Counted from the stretch's first letter, positions 25,389-33,959 are shown. The stretch is 64,000 nucleotides of DNA from an uncultured Nitrospirales bacterium (GCA_951812745.1 OX638327.1:1101914-1165913); one strand, 5' to 3'. The notes: generated by a model from the sequence alone, not told the origin. Numbers and translations are program-made.

Positions 25389-25568
25389 TCAGGCCGTGCC
25401 CGTCAATCCGGCATACATGATGGTTTCCCCCGGCGTGGTCTGCCATAACGCCTGCATCCGGTCTTCCGGTACTTTTCTTCGTTGGGGTCTCTCCCTTCGA
25501 TGTTGAACCTGGAGCACCACACCACAACAGGCCTGCAACGTTACATACATCAGTCCCAAGAGACTCAT
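25389..25568 (-). CDS. Small hypothetical protein, 59 residues
   Basis: Starts MSLLGLMYVTLQACCGVV at ATG 25568 with GGGAGAGG five bases upstream. The N-terminal 19 residues are hydrophobic and the remainder is basic (QHRRERPQRRK). It lies upstream of the HNH-fold gene on the same strand, 158 bases away. Support is the ribosome-binding site and hydrophobic start only; there is no family match, and it could be a chance frame. Confidence 0.35.
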   Translation of the reverse strand: MSLLGLMYVTLQACCGVVLQVQHRRERPQRRKVPEDRMQALWQTTPGETIMYAGLTGTA

Positions 25569-25665
25569 CTTGACCTCTCCCGGGGAATGGCTTATACCAT
25601 GGCGAGCTTATGATTGCGGCTCAGGAGTGCACAAAATCCTTGACGAGTAGAAAGTCCTTCCTCCC

Positions 25666-26037
25666 ATGAAGAACGGCCTGACCAAGGGTGAGACTGAGAC
25701 GGCTATCCGCAATGCCGTCATCAAATTCGAACAGGAATTCATGGGGCGCGGACCCACGGAGGTCAAGGCGTTCATCCTGCGCGACACGGTTCTGGTGCGT
25801 CTCAAAGGCGTCCTGACTCCGGCCGAACGTCAACTCGCCAAGAACGCCGAGGGCGTGGACATGGTCAAACGCATGCGGCAAAACCTTATCTCCCAAGGAC
25901 GGGAACGCCTCTGCAGCCAGATATCCGCCATCACCGGAGTCGAAGTCACGGGCCTGTTCACCGACGTCGAAACGCACAGCGGTGAACGGATGATTGTCTT
26001 CACGCTCGAAAACGACCTCGACAATTTGTTTCGCTGA
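25666..26037 (+). CDS. DUF2294 family protein
   Basis: 123 residues matching the DUF2294 pattern: FEQEFMGRGPTEVKAFILRDTVLV-type core, TPAERQLAKN, then VEVTGLFTDVETHSGERMIVFTLE. Function unknown; members are small and cytoplasmic. A bidirectional terminator separates it from the convergent secreted protein. The ribosome-binding site is weak, so the exact start is less sure than the family. Confidence 0.8.
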   Translation: MKNGLTKGETETAIRNAVIKFEQEFMGRGPTEVKAFILRDTVLVRLKGVLTPAERQLAKNAEGVDMVKRMRQNLISQGRERLCSQISAITGVEVTGLFTDVETHSGERMIVFTLENDLDNLFR

Positions 26038-26104
26038 CGACGAAGATTCGCGAAGAATCCCCTGCCTCCCTCTACGCCGGTTGCGGATTTTCCCCATAAA
26101 AAAA

Positions 26105-26137
26105 GAGGGAGACCGGGACGTGTTCCCGGTCTCCCTC
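26105..26137. terminator. Bidirectional terminator hairpin
   Basis: A perfect 14-bp stem, GAGGGAGACCGGGA (26105-26118) and its complement (26124-26137), with a five-base loop and an A run on the left. It serves the minus-strand gene ending at 26202 with a true U tract, and probably the plus-strand DUF2294 gene as well. Confidence 0.85.
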
Positions 26138-26201
26138 CCATGCCTGCCAGCCGGACGTTTGTTATGACGCCGGTTGGGTTTCTGATTGCCACTCGCTTTT
26201 T

Positions 26202-26558
26202 TCATGTTTTCAACTGAGCCAGTTGTTCTTCATGCCAGACAATGTGTTGCCGAATGTCCCTCAATTCCCCGCGCCACGTCGCAACCATTCTCTTCCAACT
26301 GGCTTGTCGAAATCCTTTGGGATCCCGGTAGGAGTTCTTGAACATGTCCAGCCGGTTTTCTAATTTTTGGATTTTTTGTTCAAGCACGGCCGCTTTGTCC
26401 TGGTGTTGCTGAATGGCTGTCTTGTGAGATTCGACGGATTGCATCATGGCCTCTCCTGCGAAGGGTCCGCCGGAAACGGCGCCATCCGCGGCAAATGCGG
26501 GCAGCGTGAGTCCCACACACAGCACGAACGTTGGAATCACAGAGGTTAAGGTTTTCAT
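26202..26558 (-). CDS. Small secreted coiled-coil protein
   Basis: 118 residues from ATG 26558, with AAGGAGG seven bases upstream. A signal peptide (MKTLTSVIPTFVLCVGLTLP) ends at AFA, followed by a coiled coil (QQHQDKAAVLEQKIQKLENRLD) and a basic tail. Probably periplasmic. No family recognised; small secreted helical proteins of this kind are common in stress responses. It is divergent from nhaR and shares the AT-rich control region with it. Confidence 0.7.
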   Translation of the reverse strand: MKTLTSVIPTFVLCVGLTLPAFAADGAVSGGPFAGEAMMQSVESHKTAIQQHQDKAAVLEQKIQKLENRLDMFKNSYRDPKGFRQASWKRMVATWRGELRDIRQHIVWHEEQLAQLKT

Positions 26559-26644
26559 GTCAGCCTCCTTTCTTGTTATGTGTTCATCAACCGTTAATTT
26601 ATTAATAACCATAAAAATGAATAAAACAAATAAATAATTATGAA

Positions 26645-26673
26645 TTGAGTTATCCAAAATTTGGATGTATAAT
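26645..26673 (+). promoter_or_regulatory. nhaR promoter with palindromic operator in the spacer
   Basis: TTGAGT (26645-26650), 17-base spacer, TATAAT (26668-26673). The spacer holds a perfect palindrome, ATCCAAAATTTGGAT (26652-26666), of the size and form of a LysR-type operator. The start of transcription falls at about 26680, two bases before the GTG start codon, so the message would be almost leaderless. The palindrome is well placed for negative autoregulation by NhaR. Confidence 0.8.
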
Positions 26674-26681
26674 TTCATGCC

Positions 26682-27581
26682 GTGGATTGGCTCAACTACC
26701 ATCATCTGCTCTATTTCTGGGTGATTGCACGGGAAGGATCCATTAAGAAAGCCCGCGAAGTGCTGACGTTGTCGCAGCCCGCCCTGAGTGCTCAATTGCG
26801 CGCGCTCGAGGACGCGATCGGTGAAAAACTGTTTTCTCGCGTAGGCCGCAAACTGGTTCTGACGGACGTCGGAAAGGTGGTCTACCGTTACGCGGATGAA
26901 ATTTTTTCGCTCGGCAGAGAATTAACCAGCACGTTGAAAGGCTATGGAACCCAACGCCCCATTCGGCTGGTAGTCGGCATTGCGGAAGTCGTCCCCAAAA
27001 TGGTGGCCTATAAACTGCTGAAGGCGGCGTACAAACAGTTCGAGCATATGAAAATCGTGTGCTGGGAAGGTCGCCTGGAACGGTTGCTGGGGGAACTGGC
27101 TCTGCACGCACTGGACATTGTCTTGACGGACACTCCGGTCCCGCCCAGCGTCAGTATCGAAGCTCATACCCATCTGCTCGGGGAATCGGGAGTGACACTC
27201 TTCGGACCCGAACACTTGGCCTCTCACTATCAGCGGAGGTTTCCACGGTCATTGGATGGGGCGCCGTTTCTGTTGCCCGCGCCCAATTCCATGCTCAGAC
27301 GGGGCTTGGATGATTGGTTTCGAAAACACGGCATTGAGCCGTTCATTGTCGGCGAGTTTGAAGACGGGGCCACGATGCAAGCGTTCGCCCGGGAAGGGCA
27401 CGGGCTGTTTCCCGGCTCTTCGGTCGTTGAGTCGGAAATCGCCCGGCAGAATCAAGTCCGAAAAGTGGGACAAATCACGGGCGTCAAGCAACTGTTCTAT
27501 GGCATTACCGTTGAACGCCGTTTAGATCATCCGGCCGTCATGGCGATTTCCGAGTCCGCAAAAGAAGAAGTCTTCAGATAA
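26682..27581 (+). CDS. nhaR: LysR-type regulator NhaR
   Basis: 299 residues. The N-terminal winged helix-turn-helix (LNYHHLLYFWVIAREGSIKKAREVL then LSQPALSAQL) has the YHHLLYFW start characteristic of NhaR, the sodium- and pH-responsive activator of Na+/H+ antiporter genes. The periplasmic-binding-like effector domain follows to the end. It starts at GTG 26682 and is followed by the mrp antiporter operon, which fits its known role. A perfect palindrome in its own promoter suggests autoregulation. Confidence 0.9.
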   Translation: MDWLNYHHLLYFWVIAREGSIKKAREVLTLSQPALSAQLRALEDAIGEKLFSRVGRKLVLTDVGKVVYRYADEIFSLGRELTSTLKGYGTQRPIRLVVGIAEVVPKMVAYKLLKAAYKQFEHMKIVCWEGRLERLLGELALHALDIVLTDTPVPPSVSIEAHTHLLGESGVTLFGPEHLASHYQRRFPRSLDGAPFLLPAPNSMLRRGLDDWFRKHGIEPFIVGEFEDGATMQAFAREGHGLFPGSSVVESEIARQNQVRKVGQITGVKQLFYGITVERRLDHPAVMAISESAKEEVFR

Positions 27582-27607
27582 TGTTGTTGCCGTCGAGCAG
27601 ATAGCAG

Positions 27608-27636
27608 TTGTACCGAGCGTCGAACGTTGGTATAAA
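27608..27636 (+). promoter_or_regulatory. Sigma70-type promoter of the mrp operon
   Basis: TTGTAC (27608-27613), 17-base spacer, TATAAA (27631-27636). Transcription would start near 27643, leaving a leader of about 190 bases before mrpE. Confidence 0.65.
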
Positions 27637-27642
27637 GATCTC

Positions 27643-27785
27643 AACGGAAGAGCGATGAGTTCCGTGGCCGGTAGGGTGCCTGCCTTCTACGGTGTAGGGC
27701 CGGTACAGTACAAGCCAACCTGAAGCTGTTCGAGTCACTGGTTCGGAGCCTCTGGTTGGCTTTTTTATTGATTGGAGCAATTGAG
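27643..27785 (+). ncRNA. Structured mrp leader, candidate riboswitch or attenuator
   Basis: About 143 transcribed bases between the mrp promoter and the leader peptide. It contains G-rich segments (GGTAGGGTGCCTGCC at 27670-27684, GTGTAGGGCCGGTAC) that can pair in several ways, then a terminator-like hairpin. Position before a cation antiporter operon recalls the Na+/Li+-sensing riboswitch classes, but I cannot match it to a consensus by eye. Confidence 0.4.
27712..27766 (+). terminator. Terminator-like hairpin in the mrp leader
   Basis: AAGCCAACC (27712-27720) pairs with GGTTGGCTT (27754-27762), followed by a run of six T (27761-27766). The loop is 33 bases. It can end nhaR transcripts and, because it lies downstream of the mrp promoter, can also act as an attenuator. 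Confidence 0.75.
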
Positions 27786-27839
27786 ATGACCCGTCAGGCC
27801 GCAGACAACCACGTTTCTTTCGACGAGGCTAAGAAATGA
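27786..27839 (+). CDS. 17-residue leader peptide coupled to mrpE
   Basis: MTRQAADNHVSFDEAKK, starting at ATG 27786 with GGAG eight bases upstream and ending in a TGA that overlaps the mrpE ATG (ATGA). All later junctions in the operon show the same coupling, so ribosomes finishing this peptide could reinitiate on mrpE. It may be a regulatory leader or an accident of sequence. Confidence 0.45.
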   Translation: MTRQAADNHVSFDEAKK

Positions 27840-28369
27840 GACCGGTCTCTTCGGAATTTTTAGTCCTGAAAGCCACGGCATTGTTTGTGTTGTGGGTCCT
27901 GTTGTCCGGCAGTTTCGATTGGATCCATCTTGTCTTGGGCGGTGTTTTGTCCTTTACCGTGGCTTGGCTCAATTCCGGTCATTCGCCTTTTGTTCCCAAT
28001 TTCCGCCTGTGGGGCAAGATTTTCCTGTATCTGCCATGGCTCTTTCTGAAGATTGTTCAAAGCAGCCTTCACTTGTCTAAGCTCATCCTCAATCCTGCTC
28101 TTCCGATTGATCCCCGGTTGCTTCGCGTGGAGACGAACCTGGGTCGTCGGGCGGCCGTCGTGCTTATGGGGAATTCCATCACGCTCACTCCCGGAACCAT
28201 TACGGCTGAAATCGATCACGATGTCGTTCCCGAAGCCCTCGCTGCTGAAGCCGATCCCGATGCTCTCCTCGTGCATGCCATTGATGAGACATCGGCCGGG
28301 GACCTGACGAGCGGGAGGCTGGAAGCCAAAATAGCTGAAGTCTTTAAGAACGAAGAGCGGCGTTGGTGA
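27836..28369 (+). CDS. mrpE: Na+/H+ antiporter subunit MrpE
   Basis: 177 residues, the usual length. Two or three membrane helices at the N-terminus (FVLWVLLSGSFDWIHLVLGG, then IFLYLPWLFLKIVQSS) and the MrpE signature region NSITLTPGTITAEI, followed by a cytoplasmic tail. Part of the multisubunit Mrp antiporter, which exports Na+ in exchange for protons in the inner membrane. First structural gene of the operon; it overlaps the leader peptide and mrpF by four bases each. Confidence 0.9.
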   Translation: MRPVSSEFLVLKATALFVLWVLLSGSFDWIHLVLGGVLSFTVAWLNSGHSPFVPNFRLWGKIFLYLPWLFLKIVQSSLHLSKLILNPALPIDPRLLRVETNLGRRAAVVLMGNSITLTPGTITAEIDHDVVPEALAAEADPDALLVHAIDETSAGDLTSGRLEAKIAEVFKNEERRW

Positions 28370-28632
28370 AGATCTTTTTTATCTGTGTCCTGTTCATCCT
28401 GGCTGTTCTGATCGCCGCGTATCTGTACCGGGTGCTCCAGGGGCCAACGATTTTTGATCGCCTGTTGGGCCTCAACGGCATCTCCACCAAGGCGATTATT
28501 TTACTCGTGCTGATGGGAACCGTGTTTGAACGGGTCGACATGTTCATCGACATCTCGACCGGCTATGCGTTACTGAATCTCGTGGGAGCGCTCGCCGTCG
28601 CCAAGTATCTGGAACAAAAGGGGCTTCCGTAG
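28366..28632 (+). CDS. mrpF: Na+/H+ antiporter subunit MrpF
   Basis: 88 residues, three membrane helices, with the MrpF/PhaF hallmark YRVLQGPTIFDRLLGLN after the first helix. The start is GTG 28366 inside the mrpE stop (GTGA); a TTG one codon earlier is less likely. Required for assembly of the Mrp complex. Confidence 0.9.
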   Translation: MKIFFICVLFILAVLIAAYLYRVLQGPTIFDRLLGLNGISTKAIILLVLMGTVFERVDMFIDISTGYALLNLVGALAVAKYLEQKGLP

Positions 28633-28633
28633 C

Positions 28634-28933
28634 ATGGACATTCTCTCCGTCCTCTTTATCCTGGCAGGATTGTTTTTTCTGATTGTAGCGGCGATCGGCG
28701 TCATACGCTTACCTGACGTCTTCAGTCGTGCTCATGCGGTTTCGCTAACGGACTCGTTGGGCGCATTTCTGATGTTGGTCGGCCTTGCGCTCCATGAGGG
28801 GCTGAGCAAGAACAACCTGAAAATTATTGCCGTGTTGGCGTTACTCTACATCCAGAATCCGGTCATCACGCATGCCACGATTCGTGCGGCCCTTCGGAGC
28901 GGCCTGAAGCCGTGGCGACGGGAATCCTCATGA
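28634..28933 (+). CDS. mrpG: Na+/H+ antiporter subunit MrpG
   Basis: 99 residues with three membrane helices and the family motif GVIRLPDVFSRAHA followed by TDSLGAFLML. One base separates it from mrpF. Its stop overlaps the next start by four bases. Confidence 0.9.
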   Translation: MDILSVLFILAGLFFLIVAAIGVIRLPDVFSRAHAVSLTDSLGAFLMLVGLALHEGLSKNNLKIIAVLALLYIQNPVITHATIRAALRSGLKPWRRESS

Positions 28934-29460
28934 CCTTTTCCTTTGAAATTCCCCTTCTCCTTCTTCTCCTTGTGACCGCGGTGGGCGCCGTGTTGGTCCA
29001 GGATCTGATCAGCGCGATCCTGCTGCTGGGCTCCTACAGTTTTTTCCTGGCGCTGGTGTGGGCCTGGTTGGGCGCCGTAGACGTGGCGTTCGTGGAAGCT
29101 GTCGTGGGCGCGGGTTTGGCCACGGTGCTTTTTCTGCTGACGCTCTTCGGGACGGCGCCGAGAGTCAGTCGCCTTCGGCTGCCGCCTCCTCCCATGGCGG
29201 CACTGGTCAGCCTTCCTCTCCTGGGGCTGCTCTTGCTTTATGCCGCGAATGATCTCCCTCAATTCGGGGATCCCCAATCCCCGCCCAGCACGCACATTTC
29301 GCCGACCTACCTTGAACAGAGTTACCAGGATACCCATACCCCCAATGTGGTCACGTCCATTCTCATGGACTACCGGTCTCTCGACACGATGATCGAAACG
29401 GTGGTGATCTTTACGGCGGGCATTGCCTGTGCCCTGTTGCTGCGGAGACATTCATCATGA
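28930..29460 (+). CDS. MrpA C-terminal-like subunit (DUF4040/MbhD domain)
   Basis: 176 residues. The first half is a three-helix DUF4040/MbhD-type domain (VLVQDLISAILLLGSYSF, then VDVAFVEAVVGAGLATVLFLLTLFG). The second half has an extramembrane loop and a last helix (TMIETVVIFTAGIACALLL) like MbhE or the MrpB N-terminus. In classical Mrp systems these parts lie at the C-terminus of the large MrpA. Here they form a separate gene, as in Mbh/Mrp-like complexes. Start ATG 28930 overlaps the mrpG stop. Confidence 0.8.
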   Translation: MTFSFEIPLLLLLLVTAVGAVLVQDLISAILLLGSYSFFLALVWAWLGAVDVAFVEAVVGAGLATVLFLLTLFGTAPRVSRLRLPPPPMAALVSLPLLGLLLLYAANDLPQFGDPQSPPSTHISPTYLEQSYQDTHTPNVVTSILMDYRSLDTMIETVVIFTAGIACALLLRRHSS

Positions 29461-29909
29461 TTCGACCCCATGACAGTCTCATTGTTCAGTCCTTGGGCCG
29501 TTTCCTGATTCCCGTGACCCAAATTTTCGGCCTCTATGTGTTGTTTTTCGGTCAATACGGCCCGGGGGGCGGGTTTGTCGGCGGGGTGATTTTGGGAACC
29601 AGCATGATTTTTTCCGTTCTGGCTTTTGGGCACGATGCCTCTCGCAGCCGGCTTGCCAAGAAGGTGCTGCATGGCGACGGGGTCGGCATGTTGATTTATG
29701 CCGGCGTCGGCGGCCTGTGCATGATCGGCGGTGGCGAATTTCTCAATTTTGCCGATTTTGAGATCCCCGGTCTGGAGACGGCAGCCCGCCGCTCATTAGG
29801 GATCGTGCTCACGCAAATCGGCGTGGCCGTGGACGTGGCCGTCACGGCCGTGTCCATTGTGTTCAGCTTATCCGCCGAGGAGATTATTGAGGAGTCTACG
29901 AATGGTTGA
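29457..29909 (+). CDS. mrpB: Na+/H+ antiporter subunit MrpB
   Basis: 150 residues, four membrane helices, with the MnhB motif FGQYGPGGGFVGGVILGT. It overlaps the preceding gene by four bases and the following mrpC by eight. Confidence 0.9.
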   Translation: MIRPHDSLIVQSLGRFLIPVTQIFGLYVLFFGQYGPGGGFVGGVILGTSMIFSVLAFGHDASRSRLAKKVLHGDGVGMLIYAGVGGLCMIGGGEFLNFADFEIPGLETAARRSLGIVLTQIGVAVDVAVTAVSIVFSLSAEEIIEESTNG

Positions 29910-30279
29910 TCTCCTCCTGGCGCTCTTCCAGCGTCCCAATTTCCTGACGTTTGTGATCATTTTTCTGTGGGGCTTTTACATCATGCTCACGAGGTACAAC
30001 CTCGTGAAGAAACTTGTCGGGATGTATCTTGTCCAAACCAGTGTGATCTTTTTCCTGGTGTCCATCAGTGCGAAGCAAGGGGCGACGGTCCCCGTGCTCT
30101 TGACCACGACGGATCCCGTCCAAGCCGTCGATTATGTTAATCCGTTGCCTCACGTGCTGACGTTGACGGCGATTGTGGTCGGGGTTGCCACGCTGGGAGT
30201 CGCCCTGGCGTTGTGTGCCGCGATCTACCGGAAATATGGCACCCTTGACGAGGAAGAAATTCTGAAAAAACTCCAATGA
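29902..30279 (+). CDS. mrpC: Na+/H+ antiporter subunit MrpC (NuoK-like)
   Basis: 125 residues with three membrane helices and the NuoK/MrpC pattern (YNLVKKLVGMYLVQTSVIFF, then DPLPHVLTLTAIVVG-type sequence NPLPHVLTLTAIVVG). ATG 29902 follows GAGGAG at a seven-base spacing; a longer frame from 29857 lies inside mrpB and is rejected. It ends in ATGA overlapping the next gene. Confidence 0.9.
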   Translation: MVDLLLALFQRPNFLTFVIIFLWGFYIMLTRYNLVKKLVGMYLVQTSVIFFLVSISAKQGATVPVLLTTTDPVQAVDYVNPLPHVLTLTAIVVGVATLGVALALCAAIYRKYGTLDEEEILKKLQ

Positions 30280-31745
30280 ATTACCACCTGCCGGCCATCC
30301 TGTTCCTTCTCCCGTTGTTCGCCGCGATTGCGATGCCGGTGGTGTGCCTGAAGCATCGGGAATGGAGTCGCCCCATCTCCCTCGCCGTGCTGTCGGCGAT
30401 GGTCGTGGTCTCCGTACTGAATCTCAACGGCGTCATTCAATACGGAGAAGTGCGGTATGCCTTTAGCGGGTGGGCGCCGCCCTTGGGCATCGAGTGGGTC
30501 GCCGACGGTTTGGCCAGTGTCGTCCTGGTGGCCTTGAGCGTCTTGGGGTTGCTCGCGTTGGTTTTTGCCGGACCGACCGCTCCAAGAGATCTGGGCGGCC
30601 GTGTCGTGCATTTCTATGTCTTGATCCTGTTGCTTATTGCGGCGCTGACCGGCATTGCCTTTGCCGGGGACTTGTTCAATCTGTTCGTCTTTCTGGAGGT
30701 CGCGGCTATCGCGAGTTATGGTCTCGTGGGCGTCGCCGGGGGGAAAGCCTTGTTTGCCGCCTTTCGCTATCTTCTGCTTGGCACGCTCGGGGCCTCTCTC
30801 TATTTGTTGGGCGTGAGTTATTTCTACGCCGCGAGTGGAACACTCAATATGGCCGATATGGCTGAACAACTGCCTCATTTGTTGACCTCCAAAGCGGTCG
30901 TCGGCGGTCTTCTCTTTATGTTTATCGGATTGGGAATCAAGATGGCCTTGGTGCCGTTTCATGTTTGGCTGCCGGATGCCTATACCCATGCCCCTGAATC
31001 CATCTCTCCGATCTTGGCGGCGCTGGTCACCAAAGTCGCACTGTTGGGGTGGATCAGAATCATCTATTGGGTCCTCGGTGCTCAAGTCATTATTTATGAC
31101 ATTCCCGTTCTTCTGCTCGTGGGGGTACTCGGAACGCTGGCGGCGGTGATCGGCGCCGTTCTCGCCCTGATGGCCCGGAATATCAAGACGATGTTTGCCT
31201 ATGGAGGGATTTCGCACATCGGCATCATCCTCATTGGGGTCACTCAGGGAAACAAAACGGGTTTTGCAGGCGGCGTCTTCTATTTGTTGAACGATGCCGT
31301 CATGCAGGGGGCGTTGTTTTTTCTGGCGGGGGCCCTGGTTTTCCAGTATGGGGTCCGCACGGTGCAGGACCTGGCGCAAATCGGCAAACAAGTTCCTTGG
31401 CTCACTGGTGCCCTGATTGTGATCGCCCTGGGTATGGTCGGTCTTCCGCCGACGGGCGGATTTTTCGGAAAGTGGTATATTATTCTTGGTGCGCTTGAAG
31501 CGCATAATTACGTCGCCGTCGCCGCCGTCTTGCTTTCGACGCTACTCACGCTGGCCTATTTCGTGAAACTGTTCGAGGCCATCTTTCGCCAAAGGCCACC
31601 CCGGTCGGACGTCCTGCAGAGCGAGCTTCCGCTTTCCTGTAAACTGAGTTTGGGGGTGACGACGGCATCGATTGTGCTTTTGGGCCTTTTCAGTGATCCC
31701 ATTGTTCAGTGGATATTGAACCAGGCGTTGCCGCCGACTCTTTGA
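30276..31745 (+). CDS. mrpD: Na+/H+ antiporter subunit MrpD (NuoN/M-like)
   Basis: 489 residues, about 14 membrane helices of the proton-translocating antiporter family. Visible are the discontinuous-helix regions with the key lysine (GIKMALVPFHVWLPDAYTHAP) and the conserved Glu in NLFVFLEVAAIASYGLVG. It contributes an ion-translocation path of the Mrp complex. Overlaps mrpC by four bases; eight bases separate it from the NuoL-like gene. Confidence 0.9.
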   Translation: MNYHLPAILFLLPLFAAIAMPVVCLKHREWSRPISLAVLSAMVVVSVLNLNGVIQYGEVRYAFSGWAPPLGIEWVADGLASVVLVALSVLGLLALVFAGPTAPRDLGGRVVHFYVLILLLIAALTGIAFAGDLFNLFVFLEVAAIASYGLVGVAGGKALFAAFRYLLLGTLGASLYLLGVSYFYAASGTLNMADMAEQLPHLLTSKAVVGGLLFMFIGLGIKMALVPFHVWLPDAYTHAPESISPILAALVTKVALLGWIRIIYWVLGAQVIIYDIPVLLLVGVLGTLAAVIGAVLALMARNIKTMFAYGGISHIGIILIGVTQGNKTGFAGGVFYLLNDAVMQGALFFLAGALVFQYGVRTVQDLAQIGKQVPWLTGALIVIALGMVGLPPTGGFFGKWYIILGALEAHNYVAVAAVLLSTLLTLAYFVKLFEAIFRQRPPRSDVLQSELPLSCKLSLGVTTASIVLLGLFSDPIVQWILNQALPPTL

Positions 31746-31753
31746 AGCATCCC

Positions 31754-33850
31754 ATGGCTCTCTTTGTTCTGATTCCCCTGCTTCCTCTCTGCGCGTCTGT
31801 CCTTCTTGTCCTTGGAGGAAGATGGTGGGGTGAATATGGTCATCGGATCGGAATTCCCGCCATATGGCTCTCGTTCGGTTTGTCCGTTCTGGCTTTCCTT
31901 GAAGTGTTGAACAACGGGCCTTTCTCTCTTTCTCTTTATCGGTTCTTTCAGTCCGGATCGTTGGTCGTTGATATCAATCTGTTTGTGGATCAGCTCACGG
32001 TTCTTCTGCTGCTGCTCGTGACCGGCGTCAGCGGTATCGTCCACGTCTATTCCTCCCGGTACATGATCGGGGATCCGGGATACAATCGCTTCTGTGCCGT
32101 GATCGCGTTGTTTACCTTTAGCATGGTGTTGTTGGTGATGAGCGGCAATCTCCTGATGCTGCTGATCAGTTGGGAGGTCATGGGGCTCTGCTCGTATCTG
32201 TTGATCTCCCATTGGTCGCAAAGAACGGCAGCCTGCCGGGCCGCAACGAAAGCATTTTTGGTCAACGCCGTGGCGGATGTCGGGTTCAGTTTTGGTATCA
32301 TCCTGACCTTTGTCACGTTCGGCACGCTCGATATTCAGACGATCCTTGCGCAGGCCGAAGGCATGCAGGATCACACGATCAACATGATGGGATGGCTTGG
32401 GTGGGACCTTCAAATCCAGCCGTTGACGCTCATTCCGTTGTTGTTCTTTATCGGGGCCATGGGCAAATCCGCACAAATACCGTTTCACGTCTGGTTGCCC
32501 TACGCGATGGAGGCTCCGACTCCCGTGTCGGCGTTGATTCATGCGGCAACCATGGTGAATGCCGGGCCGTTCCTCTTGGTGCGATTGAGCCCGTTGATCG
32601 TGCTTTCTCCCATCGCGATGACCGTCATCGCCATTGTCGGGGCGACCACGGCACTGTTCGCGGGTCTCGTCTCGCTGACCCAGTCCGATATCAAGAAGAT
32701 TTTGGCGTATTCCACGATCAGTCAAATCGGCTTCATGATCATGGCGTGTGGTCTGGGCGCGTTCGTCGTGGCGATTTTTCACCTGCTGGCTCATGGCTGC
32801 TATAAGGCGTTCTTTTTTCTTTCCACCGGCAATACCCTGCAATCCGTGCAGTCGGCACGCGGACATGGGGAGACCCATCCCGCGTCCCGGGGCATGTGGC
32901 CGTTGTACGGCGGGGCCTTCCTGTTGGCGTGCCTGCCTCCGTTCATCCTGTTTTCCGGACCGTATGAAGCCCTGTGGAGCGTCACGGGATTTCCCTCTGC
33001 CACGATCGGATTCTGGATCATGGGCCTGGTCACGGTGTTCGTGACGTCCATCTATCTCTTCCGTAGCGTGACGTCGTTATTTGTGCACGCCCCAAGGACC
33101 TATTGGACCACGACAGGGCAACCGGCTCTGGAAGAACGTCCCGTTCAGCCGCAGTTTGTGGACGGTTCAATCCTGGGCGGCCTGTTCCTGGCGACGATTC
33201 TGCTGGGATGGACGCTGACTCTGTTTTGGCGTTGGTTCGCCGGCTTTCTTGCCCCGGCGGTCATCTCTCCCGGTGCTTCTTTGGGTGGGGGAGGCGCTGA
33301 AGCCGGTTCTCTGATTTGGATTGCGATGACGCTCGGCGTCGCATTTGCGGGGTGGGTCGTTGCTTTTTCCATGCATCTTCGATCTCGTCGAGAGGGAACC
33401 GCATCAGGCCGCAAGAAGACTTGGCTGTATGTCCTCTTCTGGAACAAATTTTATTTCGATGAAATCTACGATGCCTATGTGGTCACCCCCACCATTCAAT
33501 TGGCCCATTGGCTCTGGCGGGTGATTGATATGAGGCTGATTGACCGGGCCATTCATTCAATCGCCTCCTCTTCCGTTCTCTTTGCCCGGTGGTTATGGAA
33601 GATTGTGGATATCAAAGGCATTGATCGACTCGTCGTCGGCATCGGCCAACAGAGTGTGGGGCTGAGTCGTTGGCTGTGGCAGGTGGTTGGTGTGGGATGG
33701 CTGGAACAAAAAGCCGAGCAAGAGGGAAGTCAGGCTGACGTGGCCGGACCATTCCTGGAAGAGGCCGAAGTTCGCACCATCCAACATCAATTATTGGTCA
33801 TGATCCTTTGGTTGGTTTTGGCGACCGGGACGTTATATCTGTTGGTCTGA
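31754..33850 (+). CDS. NuoL/MrpA-like antiporter subunit with repeated C-terminal tail
   Basis: 698 residues from ATG 31754. The core is a NuoL/MrpA-type antiporter module (LISWEVMGLCSYLLI with the conserved Glu, MGKSAQIPFHVWLPYAMEAPTPVSALIHAATMVNAG-type channel region, KKILAYSTISQIG). The tail after residue about 575 contains three related segments, HWLWRVIDMRLIDR, RWLWKIVDIKGIDR and RWLWQVVGVGWLEQ, then a last membrane helix, recalling the lateral helix of NuoL. A longer start at 31709 lies inside mrpD. With the NuoM-like gene it completes a two- to three-channel Mrp/Mbh-like complex without any peripheral dehydrogenase genes nearby. Confidence 0.85.
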   Translation: MALFVLIPLLPLCASVLLVLGGRWWGEYGHRIGIPAIWLSFGLSVLAFLEVLNNGPFSLSLYRFFQSGSLVVDINLFVDQLTVLLLLLVTGVSGIVHVYSSRYMIGDPGYNRFCAVIALFTFSMVLLVMSGNLLMLLISWEVMGLCSYLLISHWSQRTAACRAATKAFLVNAVADVGFSFGIILTFVTFGTLDIQTILAQAEGMQDHTINMMGWLGWDLQIQPLTLIPLLFFIGAMGKSAQIPFHVWLPYAMEAPTPVSALIHAATMVNAGPFLLVRLSPLIVLSPIAMTVIAIVGATTALFAGLVSLTQSDIKKILAYSTISQIGFMIMACGLGAFVVAIFHLLAHGCYKAFFFLSTGNTLQSVQSARGHGETHPASRGMWPLYGGAFLLACLPPFILFSGPYEALWSVTGFPSATIGFWIMGLVTVFVTSIYLFRSVTSLFVHAPRTYWTTTGQPALEERPVQPQFVDGSILGGLFLATILLGWTLTLFWRWFAGFLAPAVISPGASLGGGGAEAGSLIWIAMTLGVAFAGWVVAFSMHLRSRREGTASGRKKTWLYVLFWNKFYFDEIYDAYVVTPTIQLAHWLWRVIDMRLIDRAIHSIASSSVLFARWLWKIVDIKGIDRLVVGIGQQSVGLSRWLWQVVGVGWLEQKAEQEGSQADVAGPFLEEAEVRTIQHQLLVMILWLVLATGTLYLLV

Positions 33851-33959
33851 TGATCTGCGGAAATCAGGTTTGGGTCTGGAAGATGACGCTGAAAGCCTTC
33901 GCGCGAAGTGGCCCGTGGCTGGGCAGCTTTGACGACGAGAGTATGGAGAAGTCGAGGTC

